Shown: piece by piece, positions 9,567 to 22,400 of the stretch
Layout: each line of letters begins with the position of its first letter
How positions within the stretch are numbered: position 1 is the stretch's first letter
Origin: Apostichopus californicus
Taxonomy: Eukaryota; Echinodermata; Holothuroidea; Aspidochirotida; Stichopodidae
Direction: 5' to 3'
DNA length: 30,000 nucleotides
NCBI GenBank assembly: GCA_020650975.1
Contig: JAIPMN010003264.1
Location: forward strand, 1 to 30,000
The notes under the pieces: model-generated
What the model was told of the DNA's origin: nothing
The model's database searches: none
Seen by the model: only the letters and a program-made list of their open reading frames with translations
Program-made: the position numbers and the translations under genes

Positions 9567-10040
9567 TTAATTGTGACATATTTGTGATACCGAGCCTTTC
9601 CATAAGTCAGGGCCAACCATGAGCAAACCGATTTCAAATCACACAATTTGAAATTTCTGGATTATTTATTCAAACCATTTCAAGATGACCAGTTTCCACT
9701 GAAGAACCGCAATGTAATTTATAGAACCTTATGAGGGACAAAACTCATCAAACATGACAAAGCTGGTTTTGGAAATGTTGTGAGTTGCAGGCACCATATT
9801 GCTCACATGCTTATTATCCATATTGATACATTACCTAATAAGTACTTACTGTTTCACTTAGCTGTCCATTAGCAGGGTAAAACTATGAAGATTCTTAAAT
9901 CCTCACGGCAACAAAAATCTCACTTACAATCCAGCGATTGGGTTACACTTAATGCAATGTCAAATGAAGTTAAGTGAAAGTTAAAAATCATTTCTCATGT
10001 TTTTACTTTGCATTTGTATTAGTTTTTTTGGTTTTTTGGG

Positions 10041-10046
10041 TTTATT
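10041..10046 (-). promoter_or_regulatory. Candidate polyadenylation signal of the septin gene
   Basis: AATAAA on the minus strand, about 265 nt downstream of the septin stop codon. The variant ATTAAA at 10112-10107 is closer. Nothing in the sequence decides which is used. Confidence 0.4.
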
Positions 10047-10308
10047 TGGTCAGATGTGAAGTTATCAAAAAACTATATAAAATATATAAGGAGTTGATAT
10101 GTGAATTTTAATCAAAGGCTAGATCCAGCTCCTTGTATATAACCATAACTAAATACAACAAAAATCCATATGTGTAAAAAAAGCTTTGAAGGATACTTTA
10201 CTCAAATATTTTTAAATTCTTAAAATGTAAAAAATTTGACACCCCAAAAATTAATATTTTTAGAAAGCACTGAACAGCTGTTTGCAATAAAAATGTACTG
10301 ATGTTTTG

Positions 10309-10475
10309 TTAGCAGCGACTCTCCTCTGCTTTCTCGAACTTTTGCTTGGCCGCTAGCCTCTCCCGTCGGAAGTTCTCGTAGTGTATGCTGTCCGTGACCT
10401 CCTTCAGATCTTGCATGTGTGTCCTGATCAACATGTTGCGTAGATGAGAAAATTCACAATGTTTCGGATTTTCCA
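10309..10475 (-). CDS. SEPTIN9: Septin exon 9 (C-terminus and stop)
   Basis: 167 nt after acceptor ttttcag, ending at TAA (10311-10309). It encodes [20 protein letters not shown], the end of the GTPase and septin-unique region, then a charged helix and SRC at the end. The absence of a coiled-coil extension places it in the SEPT3 subgroup. Confidence 0.95.
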
Positions 10476-13400
10476 CTGAAAAGGAAAGGACATTGAGAAC
10501 AGGGTTACATTTACACTTCTGGCCAGTAGAAATGAAGGATTTGAATTTCACTAGTTAGGTCACCATCACTCAAAGGACTAGATTTGTTTAAAGGTAATAT
10601 CATCTGCAATCAAAGCAGATTGTGTGGCTTAACAAACAACATGAAGATAGATTTACACAGAATGGACATTAGAATATGTATGTATGTATGTATGTATGTA
10701 TTTTAAATCCTCCTGCAAGCAGGAACTAGCGAAGAAGCCCTATTGGCTTATTAAGCCGCAAGCTGACCTAAGTCAGTCTCTTACATTCATATTTAACGTC
10801 CGTGATTATGAATTGTTAATTGTCAACAACTCTGTAACTGGACGACATACATTAATCTTGGAGTGACTCGAACCTGGAGTGACTCGAACCTTGGAGTGAC
10901 TCTAATATGATGAGAAAATAAGTAATGTTTCCCTTATGTTGACTCACTGACACTATTATCAACGGCCATCGGCAGGCCATTGAAAGGATGGACACGTTTA
11001 TTTGAACAAAGTTATAAAGATTCTGAGATAATTCTTTTTATCCCATTGTTTTTATCCTATTGTGTTTTCTTGTGAAACCAAAGTAATGCATCATGGGTGT
11101 TGCTGGATGTTTGCCTGATTTTCAGTCCATCAAAGAAGACAAACAAGAAACCAATGTTACTCAAAACATGTACTGTTTCGCTGATATTCAATCACGAATC
11201 TTCAATACGAAGAACATTGCAACATTCTATATGTGACTTGTTGTTTTAACAGTATGTGTAGTTGATTAATTAATCGTTACAGTATAAAGTTACAAACCCT
11301 CAATCAGGCCCCAGTTTGTAAGTCTGCCAAGAACTTTCTTGCCATCAATCTCATGGGTTTTGTCACTTCCAACCACAGCAAAGGGCATCTGATCCTGTGA
11401 AAGGTAAGAAACCACGATTAAATATGAAGATAAAGGATCTGTTTATACCAGTGAATGTGAATATCAGTTATTCTAGAAATGTATCAAATAAAACAACTGT
11501 TATATAAAATATAGATAAAAGCGGATCAGCTAATTAAATTGTCACACTGTATGATAACAAAAAACTTTTTCTTTTTTTTTTGCTGTGCTGCTACCACATA
11601 AAACACTCATTCAAATGCCTTAATTCTAACCAAATATGATTTGTTTAAAGCAGTATTACCATGCTACACACCACAGTATATCCTTTCATGATTGATAATG
11701 ATGTCCCAAAGACACACAGTGAACACTGAGAGTTAAACACAATCAAATTGTAGCAGGGTATTTTTTTATGGCTAGGTACTCTTGGGAGGGTGGTATGCCA
11801 ATGCTGGGGCAGCCTCCCAGTGAAGTCAGATACCCCTCCCCCCCCCTCCTCTTCTGGCTGACACTAGTTTTACCTTTGTCTATTTTTTGTTTACTCTTCC
11901 AGTCTGAAAAATTATTTACTTGTCTTTTATGCCTATTCTATCTTCTATCATAAACTAGTCTGCTTTTTGGCTAACCAGCAGGAGCTGTGATCAGGCTTGT
12001 TTCCCCACCCCCCCCCTTCCACCCAACCCCACCCCTATCACTAGGTAGCAGTTTCATATGAATGATTCAATCAACAGAAGAAGTACAACATGATATACTG
12101 CATACAAGATAGGATAAACCTTTGTGACACTTTCAAAAGTTTCCTCTTCAAAAAGTTTCCGTAAATATTCACAAACAAAATCGCTACATTTTCCACTCCA
12201 CAAGGCATTGATTTTAACCAATGCTCATGGAAAGTCTTTGAAGTTGTAATTGCTTTCCATTAATATTAATACTAACCCTTAACACATCATTAATCTTAGC
12301 ATCATCTGCATCCTCATTAACTCCTTTCATTGGGTAGGTCTGTACGCCATGTTTCTTCAACTCTTCTTTGATCTAACAAGAGTGAGAAATTCAAACAATA
12401 AAATGCACATTTTAAGTCCCAAATATCACAGGCTGAGAATTACACCAAGGAGTTGAATTTTGTTGTATTAAAAGTTATATAATGCAAGAAAGTTGTAATT
12501 CCCACTAGATTCGGTTTCACAAATGTACTGCTCTTTTTGATATAGCATTGGTGTATATATTGTAAGCTATTAACAGAGTTAATGACACTTTGGGTTGACA
12601 CATTTTAGTCTCAAATATATTGTTACATATCACAGGCTCAGAATTATACCAAGGGGTTGAATTTTGTTGTAGTAAATGGTATATGACCCAAAAAGTCGCA
12701 ATTCTCACTAGATTCAGTTTCTTAAAAATAGTGCTTGCACTGTCCATTATGCTGTTGCATTGTCTATACGTTGTAATGCATCGAAAAGTCGTTCCTTACA
12801 ACTTTAAATTGTTCCCAAAGGTTTTCGAGAATTGACGTCATGACCTAATTCCCACAGACCAATGGAAAGTGTTTTCCGAATGGTTGCCATTGGTATTAAG
12901 ACAGCGATAAAATGGACAACATATTCATTGCAAAAGTTGCAAAATGTCCTAGGATTCCACTTCATACCACAATTACTCAATATATTAGTATATGCATCAT
13001 GATTCTTATGAAGGCTATAAGACATTCCTTCTAGCCAAACATACATATCCATCAGCTTCAGTCTGTATGGTCATAAGCCTAGCTATATATAAATTTACCA
13101 TAAAAGTACAAGTTAGGCTCCTAAACCAATAAATTTTAATCTACCAAAGTATGCAAACCAAGTTCTCAAGGTTAATCATCTGGTGTAAAATTATTCAAAC
13201 AGACTAACAGCATATTCATTTGTTTATGTCTTTGACTGGAGAGATAGGTGTACCTTGAAAAGACTATCAGCTGCTTAAGAGGAAGTCATAAAACTCTAGT
13301 TAATCTGTCTTATTGGTGAATAGTATAGCTATTATATTTCTTCTAGGCTAACGGCAGGATGAGGCAGCTTACATTTGGTGTGTAACTGTTCAGAACATGT

Positions 13401-16400
13401 CATGATGAGTATATGTGTGCTCTGATTACATAGCCTCTAATTCTGAACCTCTCCAGAGACACAACGGCACAGTATAAAAGACAGTAACAGCCACTGATAG
13501 ACAGTCGCACAGATTGACAGAAAGTGGCACCTACTGATAGACAGTGACACAGGTCAAATGTCACAGTTCATGTAAAAAAGGTCAAACATCTGCATGTCAT
13601 ATTTCAAGCCAGTAAGCTTTATTTTATTTTATTTGTTATTTCTCTGCATTTTACAGTAACTTTAAATATAACAACCGTTACATAAACCAATAACAGAGGA
13701 CAATTCACCTCCAAACTTTGAGGGCTCCTCTGGAAAGCAGTGCTACCGCACTGAGCAGGACTACCCTCATTAAAGATGACAATAATAAAAAAAATATTAA
13801 TTATTAGTGCTGAGCAAGATTACCTCCTTGTTCCAGCTGTCTTGGAAGAATAACAAAAAACTAGTTGAACTGTGAAACTCTGATTTGTACTTGACTTTTA
13901 ACTGGGTTTTGGTAGAATTTTTACCTTTTTAGGACCCCCCGATCCCCCCCCCCCAAGAAAAAAAACCCTCCTACCGTGCACTAGAGGATATAAGAAACAA
14001 TATATGAGCATAATATGTTTTTACTGATATACAAGGTTTGTAAATATAATAATAGTTCCCATTTATGCTTAAAAACTAGCAAAATGTCACAAACACATCA
14101 TCTACACTTTTCAAGCTGATCAGAAAGTCCCCAATATCCCATAAGTAATAACCTTTTACCAACCAGGGACAAATCCCACATCCTAGTATCCCCTACATAA
14201 CTTATTACCAAAAGAAAACTTACCCCCTCTTTCTTTGCCAACTGTTTCTTCTCTCATCCTAAAACCTTTGGTATGAACAAACCGTCACCCAAATTAATGG
14301 TGCACCCCATACCATAAACCTGATAAAACTCTCCAAATTCCCACAGTGTCCCATCATACCCCTACCCCTTTTCTACTATAACCTAAGCCCTCGCTCAGAC
14401 CATGCATCCACCCTCTCTCATACATATTCCATATTAATCCACGTACCCTGTTTTTAAAGGTGGCCCGCTCTTCTATTGTTAGAGTGTCTGCTTTGGAGAT
14501 GACTGGCATCACATTGCATACTTTATCTAATCTCTTCATGACCTCGATATCCAATGGTTTCAGACTGTGGATGAAAAGAGGAAAAAAGGGCATTTTAAAA
14601 ACAATACCTAACAGTATGCCTTGAATTTTTGATAAACCAAACCATGGTGAAAATTTTGTTATGTCTATAATGCGATTCAGTGTTGCCCGTAGATATGCTA
14701 GTATGATTTAAATTGTGGTCCAAGCATGGAAGAAACCATTCAATTCTTTGAGTGCCACCATCTCCTCACCATGGTAGAAACCTTACAATTCCTTTAATGC
14801 CACAACACTCCCCCTGACAGCATCTTCCTTTCAAGCACAATGCTCAATGAAATCTGATTCTTTTTAATATGTAACACTGTAACACCATGTAACACCATGC
14901 TGAGGAATATCTTCCAAGGTATGAATCTCCAAGGAATACTTTGGGAGAGTCAAAGGGTCAAGAAATGTTACTGCTAATGAAGGTAAGTACTACACAAAGG
15001 TTAAAGGTCATCAACATTGCCCTCAAATATGCATTTGATGGGAATATAATGGTCACTCACATTCAAACAGCAATTTTAGTTTATAACCACAAAATACAAA
15101 TACCAGAAAGTGGCTTTGAAGTTGGGCAATCTTAATTTTTTCCTAGTTTAGTTCAGATCCTGCCTCCTTCGAGGCATTTTGGCTCACTGAGACATTCGAT
15201 TGTAGTACAAATCAACATCCCTTAATATCTGGAAATAACTGTAGTTAGGATCGGCATCATCATCATCATCTCCAGGAAAGTAAATATTTGACAGCTTTTG
15301 AGCAACTTTTGAGCAAGTTTCTAACAACTTGCAGGTAGGACTGATGACTTTAAATGATATTATTTGCTTTGAATAAATTAGGACAAAGCATGTTTCATGG
15401 TGTTTGCCATGAATGGATAGACAATAATGTTGTCGGAAAATTGACCTCTTCAAGATTCACATTTCCAAAAGATTGTTTTAAAGATTCTTGTTCTACCACC
15501 AGAAGTATTCAGCTTCTTTACCTCAAAAAAAGAATTTGCCCTCATTTGTTCTCTAAAGACATTTTATTATTCCAACACAGTGTTAATTGGACTGGGAAAT
15601 GGAAATGAAACATATATTTGCTGTTGCCATGGCAACAAGTAAGTACCTATTTGATGTGAAAACCACACAACTCATTTGATTCAATTTATAGTATGTTGCT
15701 TATTATGTTATCTGTCTGTCTGGTTTTATTATAATGAATATACCAGCCATTTTTCGTTAAGTCTAGCGAGCATAAACCTTGTTCTCATATATATTAAGGT
15801 AAGGCCTCTTAACAAATAAACCAGTAGAGACTGATGGGGTGCCAGTGAGTAATGAAGGAAATCAAAGTCTCTCCCTGACAAAACTTTTCATTTTGATCGA
15901 GTCACAAAAGGTTTTCATTTTACCAGGAAGCCCACAGATATATATCTTGGCCCCTCAACGGAAAGTTGAAGAAATAAACTATTGTGGTTAAGTTGCAAAC
16001 CATACATATATATATACAGGAGGAGACCGACTTAGACAGAGGAGAGACACTGTAGAAACAACCATTACAATGAATGACTCAGGGATTGAATAAACATGCG
16101 CAGTCTGAGACGGTTTATATGGACAGGCAGGGTGAACTTGAAGAACTAATACACATAAACAAGATTTCATATAAAGTTAGATCTTAGCATGGTCACAACT
16201 AGAATGAAAAAATAGGAACCAATAATGACTGGGAAATTAAATCTGCATAAAAAGGAATGCATGGATAGGCCTCCCAAAGTTTCAGACAGCTCCCAAAAGA
16301 AAAAATAAACTGAAAATAATACCTTAAAAAAAACTGGTTCAATATTATAAACTTTAATACGTAGCCTTCCAAAAGTAGGTCCAAGAATTGCCAACTGCCA

Positions 16401-19400
16401 TTCATCTCTCACACCCCTCCCCCCACTCCACCCCCACCTTTTTACCTCTTCCCCTGTTGAAGTGTACATGTATTTTATGCCCCTGTCATAGTGTTATGTG
16501 TTCATCCATGGTCGTTGAGAAGTACAGTAACTCTATCAACATTGCTCCCAGAAACACAATAATTTCAACTGAACTAAAAACCACTCAAAGTTACATATTG
16601 AAACAAAAAAAGGCCTCAGTTTTACTGAATAGAAAATTTTGTCAATTTATTGATTTGTTGAGAGCAATTTCCTCCGAACGTCCTTCAACCAATCATCTCT
16701 TTCCCACAATGCATGTTTACAATCGAATTATTTACCAGAAGTTAGACAAGGGAGTTCATGGCCATTCCAGAACAGTGTACATTTAACCACACAGCACTTT
16801 CACTCCAAAATCTATTTTCAGAGGAAATTGTTGTCCAGTCACATGAGACAGAGACACGACCATCGTAACACTCACAAAAAACACCCACTGCAAAATATAT
16901 AGCCAATTTTGAAAATCTAGTTCAGAGTACTTTACTACTTTCCGTTTCCTTTCAAAATGCAATCTGAGGTCACCTTGATTTTGAGTTGGACAAAATCTCA
17001 TATAGTTTAGTAAAACCTGCAGAAGTTGGAGCAGATTAAGTTTCAAATATTAAGATGTCCTTACTTTGCATTAATCATTTTAATATCCATTCATCCCATC
17101 CACACTTAAAATGTCCACATTGACCAGCAGTAACATAGATGCGGGACAGCCACCCTACAGGGAATAATTTATCCAGTGTTGCTTCACAAAATGCTATTCA
17201 AAATGGTCAAATTGCTGTACAAGTTTAAAGATGCAGAGCAGGCATAGGCGTAGGAGCCTAATTTGATTTGGGGGGGCTGTAACGACTTGCCCGAAAAAAT
17301 AACAACATCTAAACATAACAAAAATTCAACATCTTAATGTGCATATCATATAGGTATTCATCGCTTATTACATCGCATGCCAATAACATACAATCATTTT
17401 CCGTCTTATTAGTATACCCTTCCATATTTGTTATAATTATTGGGGAAGTCATTACAACAATAATGATCATAATATTATAAGTTTAACCATTGAAAAACAC
17501 ATTGCAAATTATTTTTCTTTCAGAAGGTGCCCGAAAAATTCTCAGCATATTACCCGAATTTTCACAAACAATTTTTGGTTGGGGGGGCTGCAGTCCCCCA
17601 GTCCCCCGCCTCCTACGCCTATGATAGCAAGTACACATCCAGGATCCGGGATCACATATAGCAAATTGCTATCCAAACTGGTCAAATTTGCTACACAAAC
17701 ATAAAGTATAGCAATTTTTATTCACAGGAACCACAGGATATCATAGCAGAGGAAATTAGGAGCCTGCTGCACAAAATTTGAAAATAATAAATGTTGCCTG
17801 TCATTGTACTATTAGCATAATGATGACTGGTGATTCATCTTCATTGAACTTTCATGATTTCACAACAAATTTAATAAGTCATGACTATGTGGTTCATGGT
17901 AGGCTCTATAAAATATATAATTCCCACGACTGTCTACCTTCTCCCTCTTTAAGACAATAAAAACCCAACAAAGTGACCGACTGGATGCACTCTCTTTCCC
18001 TACAAATTCAATTCAATTGGACATTAGTACTCCTACATCATTATTTCAAAAACCTTCAAACACGTTTTTCCATTGATCACAGAGTAGGCGAAAGAACAAC
18101 AAAATCTGCCATGTGGATTGTCAAGGATAATACCTACATAGTACAGTGACATGGTCTCCAAGCAGAAACAAAAATATTAAGCAAGGATTACCACCTAAAG
18201 AAATGAAGTTATGTTATTCTAAAAATGACTTTTCAACTCGGAATAGTTCATTCCCAAACTTCAAAACATTTCCTTCCTCTTCTTTTACATACAGTAGGTA
18301 GACATACCTACTTCACCCAACCATTGCTTCTTCTCTGAAACATGTTGGAAATCAAGCTAATCAACATTTAATTACTACAATAAGAAAGTAATTTCCTGCC
18401 AAACAGTTTCAATTTGTTTCACTCAAGTAACTAATCGTTACCTGTTATTTACAATTAAAGTAACCAAACAAGATACAGTATTTCTAAACAGTATACAAGG
18501 CATCTCTACTGAGAGAAATGGGACAAACGATGATTTATCGACGTGTATGTAATATGCTACAGTAATATGCACCACACCTTCATATGGGTGGGTACTGCAC
18601 AGCATAGACATTGGATATATATGTATCCCTGCCTACTTTCCCTTTCCGTTACTGCTTAAATTGCTTAGCTTTGACAATTTACTGTCTATTTATTACTGTA
18701 ACGTCTTTAGTCATTATTATCCATTCCCAATTATTAACCTCAGCTGTTAATCCATTACCATAAACTTTCAATTCCTTTTGTACACTGCTAATTAATAATT
18801 GTACATTGCTAATTAGTAACTGTACACTTATTAATTTGTTACTATGCACTGTGTATTCATTACTAGACGCTGCTTTATGCATTACTGTAAAACGCATTGT
18901 CAGGATTAAACTTAGAGCTAATACCATTATACATTAATAATTTGGATATTAAGTACCCGAAATTATCCCCCCAAATTATACCTCACTGTAAAATCATTTT
19001 CTATCACACGTTAGACTTGACCATGTCCCAACAACCTTTGAACTCTGGAACTCAATCAACAAGTATAATAGCTATTGTTCTGGTTTTCTATGTTACTAAA
19101 ATATATTTTCAATCTAGCCAAACAAGGTTCCCAAAGAGGTTCATAATTTCACTTTTCAAACTATCTAATTATTTATTTTAAATCTGCCTAAAAAAAAAAG
19201 CTGTTATTAAAAGTGAACATGAAAGCAAAACTTCCTGTTACTATATATACACAAACCCTAAAACTAGGGAATAAAAGAGAAAGTACAGAGTCCAATAACA
19301 GGGCCTGGGAGAGGGGAGGGGAGGTGGGGTGGATCTATGGAGGGAAATGCTAACATGAAAGGTGCCTCTCTGGGTGCCATTTTTCATTCCTTTTATTTAG

Positions 19401-22400
19401 CCTTTCTTTTTAAAAGTTCATCATTCGAGCGTCCAATTTTGTACAGTTAGTACTCATTGAACTCTTCTCAATGTCTGGAAATAACTATCAAGGCGTAAAA
19501 CATACAGGAGAAAATTTAAGAAAACTAATTGCAATTTTCATTATTCAGGTCATACAGATGACCTTTAAACGATCAGTTCTTAAGTCTGCACAAACTAGGA
19601 CGAAACATTTTCAAGGCCACTAATAAAAGCTCTAATAAGTTAACTCGCCTCAAATGGACGTGAAAAAAATTACACCCTGTTCCATTATATGTCAATGAAA
19701 AATGGAAAAACTGACTAGGAAATGTAGAAATGGCAAAAGAACAAAATGTACGGCTGAAATTGGATTTGCATCAGTGACCTCTGGGTTACAAACCCAGTGC
19801 TCTACCAATTGCACTATCCAGCCCTTAGTTGTAAGTGCTGTATCCCAGAGGTAACTAGTTCAAATCCTGTTCTAGCCATACATTGTTTTATTTTTGCTAT
19901 GGTTCCATGTCAGCAGGAAATCATGATATTTTACTTTCCTTCCGTGACCAATAACTTCTTCCAAAGCTAGTTTCCATGGAGATAAACAGATAGCAGATGT
20001 CCAATTCACCTACACAGTCCTAGAACAATTTTCTACCCTGTTCAAAGCAACATCTTATAATGTCCATTAAAACATCGACCAGCCTTCTTCCATTTAATTT
20101 GTATTTTATGAAAGAACTTTAAGAACTTTTTCAGTTTCTGTTTTCCTTCTTGCTTTTGTTTCTTCTTCTTCCAGAACATTCTTAGAAATTATATTCTTAA
20201 TGTATCTAAGTCGAGTCTTTGAAATTTCCGCTCAAAAGACCAATAAACATATTGAATGATTGAATCAAACTTAAATTCTATAGACTTTTACAGTGATCCC
20301 ACAGGACAGAGAATTCACTTTCACCAGAACCTACCGTGGATGTTTGTGATGTCAGCGGAAACAGGTGGCCAATGCAGTACTAATAGCAGAGGAGGATTCA
20401 GGAACTAAAAAAAACTATTGGGTACTGGCAATGAGGTCCACCAACAGAAATTAAAATTTTAAAATCAGTAATAGTGCATTCCAATGCAAACTTAGCCTAT
20501 AGATTAGGTATTTAACTAGGGACTACAGACAAGGTTTCGTGAACAACTAGTTTTCAGGTTACGTGTGAAGTTGTGATGGGGAGTGTACACCCTCCACAAA
20601 ACCCCACCCCCACCCCTAGATCCCTGACCAGACATTATTCTCCATCTCCTGATAGACTTACTTGTGTCCTGTCGGGGCAACAAAATAGAGGCAGACGTGT
20701 ACCCTGCTGTCTGGGATGTGTTTCTTACGGGTGATGCTTATCTCCTCTGATAAATACTTTTCGTACTGTTCGTTGATGTACTCTATGATGGGGATCCAAC
20801 TGAAAATGAGGAAAGAGAGGCAAAAAGTAGTATTTTTATCTAAGGCAGGTTCATGAAAGTAGGATGTACAACATGTCTATACATACATATTTTATCGGTA
20901 AATGATCCGTGGAAAACCAACCGGGTTAGGTAGAACTTGATAAGAGCGAAAACATTTTCATCAACCTTCTGCTAGTGTTGAATATCCTGACATTTCAGAA
21001 ATACATCCATCATTTTTCATTTCTCTATATTCACTTTGCCTATCAACTACATGTAAAATGCATTAAAAATATGAGGTTTATCAATTTTCTACCATCATCC
21101 AGAAATATCAAGGGGATACATGTGAAGTGATACAATGCAAGGAATTGTCCATACCAGTTTTCATTGTTAATGTGGTCTCCAAAGCCAGGGGTGTCTGTCA
21201 CTGTTAATTTTAGCCTGACTCCACTCTCCTCAATAACTGCAAACAGGAATACATAAATAGAGGTTAGAATTCACTCAAATATAATTATTAATGAGTTAAG
21301 TAAAGGAATTGGGTTCAACTGATAAGACTAAGATAGAAACCATTTGACCATTGGTGTCACCTTAACCTATCTTGATCATTGTTTTGAAGAAAGTAATAGG
21401 CTCAGGCTCAAGCAGATGTTAGAAATCCTCTGTAACCAGAATGCAACAAACTAGCATGATATTGACTGCTCATAGCCTTGAATCTTTGATAGCAGTTCTT
21501 GATAAAACCCAATCCAGCTATTACTTGGTACGAACAATGATAGATCTAGTTCAGGCTTGATAAATTAAAAAACAAAGAAAATAAAGACATCAAAGTGTAA
21601 GGCAATAGGTAAACATTTGTTGTGTGGGTGCGGGGAAATCTCTCTTTCTCTGCCCTAGCTGGATTCCTTAGGACACATGCCAAAGTAACCAAAAACAATG
21701 TGGCCACTGACTCTCAAGGGTCACCATAACTTATACCGTAAGATGGAAAGAGGGGAGGGAGGGGTGGGCAGAAGGTTTCAATTTCTCTTGTTAATGTAGA
21801 TAATGTTAAAGCAAATTTTATTAAGTTCTATTAAAAGGGGGAACAGCATCACCTCAAAGTGACCTGGCAACACACAAAACCTGTAACCATTGGTAAACCT
21901 TTCAAAACCTCTTTTAATGTGAATCCCAGAGCACTATACTACATCACTGCGATAGTTATTGTAACTGCCTTGACTTTCCTTACAATCATCAACCTACAGT
22001 ATCACAGCCTATGGATGATTCAAAGCGATGAGAAATTATTCCAAGAACCAGTTGGCCATTTTTTAACTTCTAAAATTTGGTGGCAATAAATGCTACCTAT
22101 AGTAATAATCATGATGAATGGTAAACAGTGGGATGAAGCAATTATTATACATGGCAGGACCCTCAATGATGTGGGTTAACAACATCGAGAAATATGGAGT
22201 GACACGAAACTGAACACTGAGCCTATGACTAGGAAGTTTAGGGAAGACTTCCGCATTTATTGTACATTCAAGAGTGAATTGAGAGGAAAGGAAACTAAAT
22301 CAACTCACAAGAGAAGGATGAAGTTAATCAATGCTGATGAATCTCATTGTGAACCATTCAACTTTTAACTTTTGAATTCAAGCAGGATTAAGTAGTAATG

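Larger units (their letters stand above)
6020..10040. other. Intergenic between tRNA-Leu and the septin 3' end
   Basis: About 4 kb, AT-rich. It contains MITE copy 2 (7641-8090), a C-rich run near 8675-8700, and a small inverted repeat around an oligo-T run at 9539-9566. All open frames are short and unrecognisable. Confidence 0.7.
10476..11297 (-). other. Septin intron 8
   Basis: About 820 nt. It contains a (TATG)n microsatellite (10675-10700) and a three-copy tandem repeat (10859-10904). No gene was seen. Confidence 0.85.
12373..14446 (-). other. Septin intron 6
   Basis: About 2.1 kb. It contains a diverged tandem duplication (12406-12785) and a degenerate repeat of 'actgatagacagt' type at 13482-13556. 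The open frames here are short and on both strands, with no recognisable product. Confidence 0.8.
14565..20661 (-). other. Septin intron 5 (6.1 kb)
   Basis: The largest intron. It holds a tandem repeat (14719-14813), an unidentified protein-like segment (15184-15300), a terminal-inverted-repeat element (17243-17623), a degenerate tandem repeat (18779-18886), a G-quadruplex motif (19307-19329) and the first divergent tRNA-like pair (19732-19898). Confidence 0.85.

Noticed and set aside
16388..16786. The longest open frame in the window (132 codons, plus strand)
   Set aside because: It is inside a septin intron on the opposite strand, starts in a C-rich low-complexity stretch and shows no family motif. 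Chance is the simplest explanation.
19751..19823. Functional tRNA-Thr gene
   Set aside because: The T stem has two mismatches in five and the B box is damaged. The sequence is one arm of a repeated foldback element, so a tRNA-derived repeat fits better.
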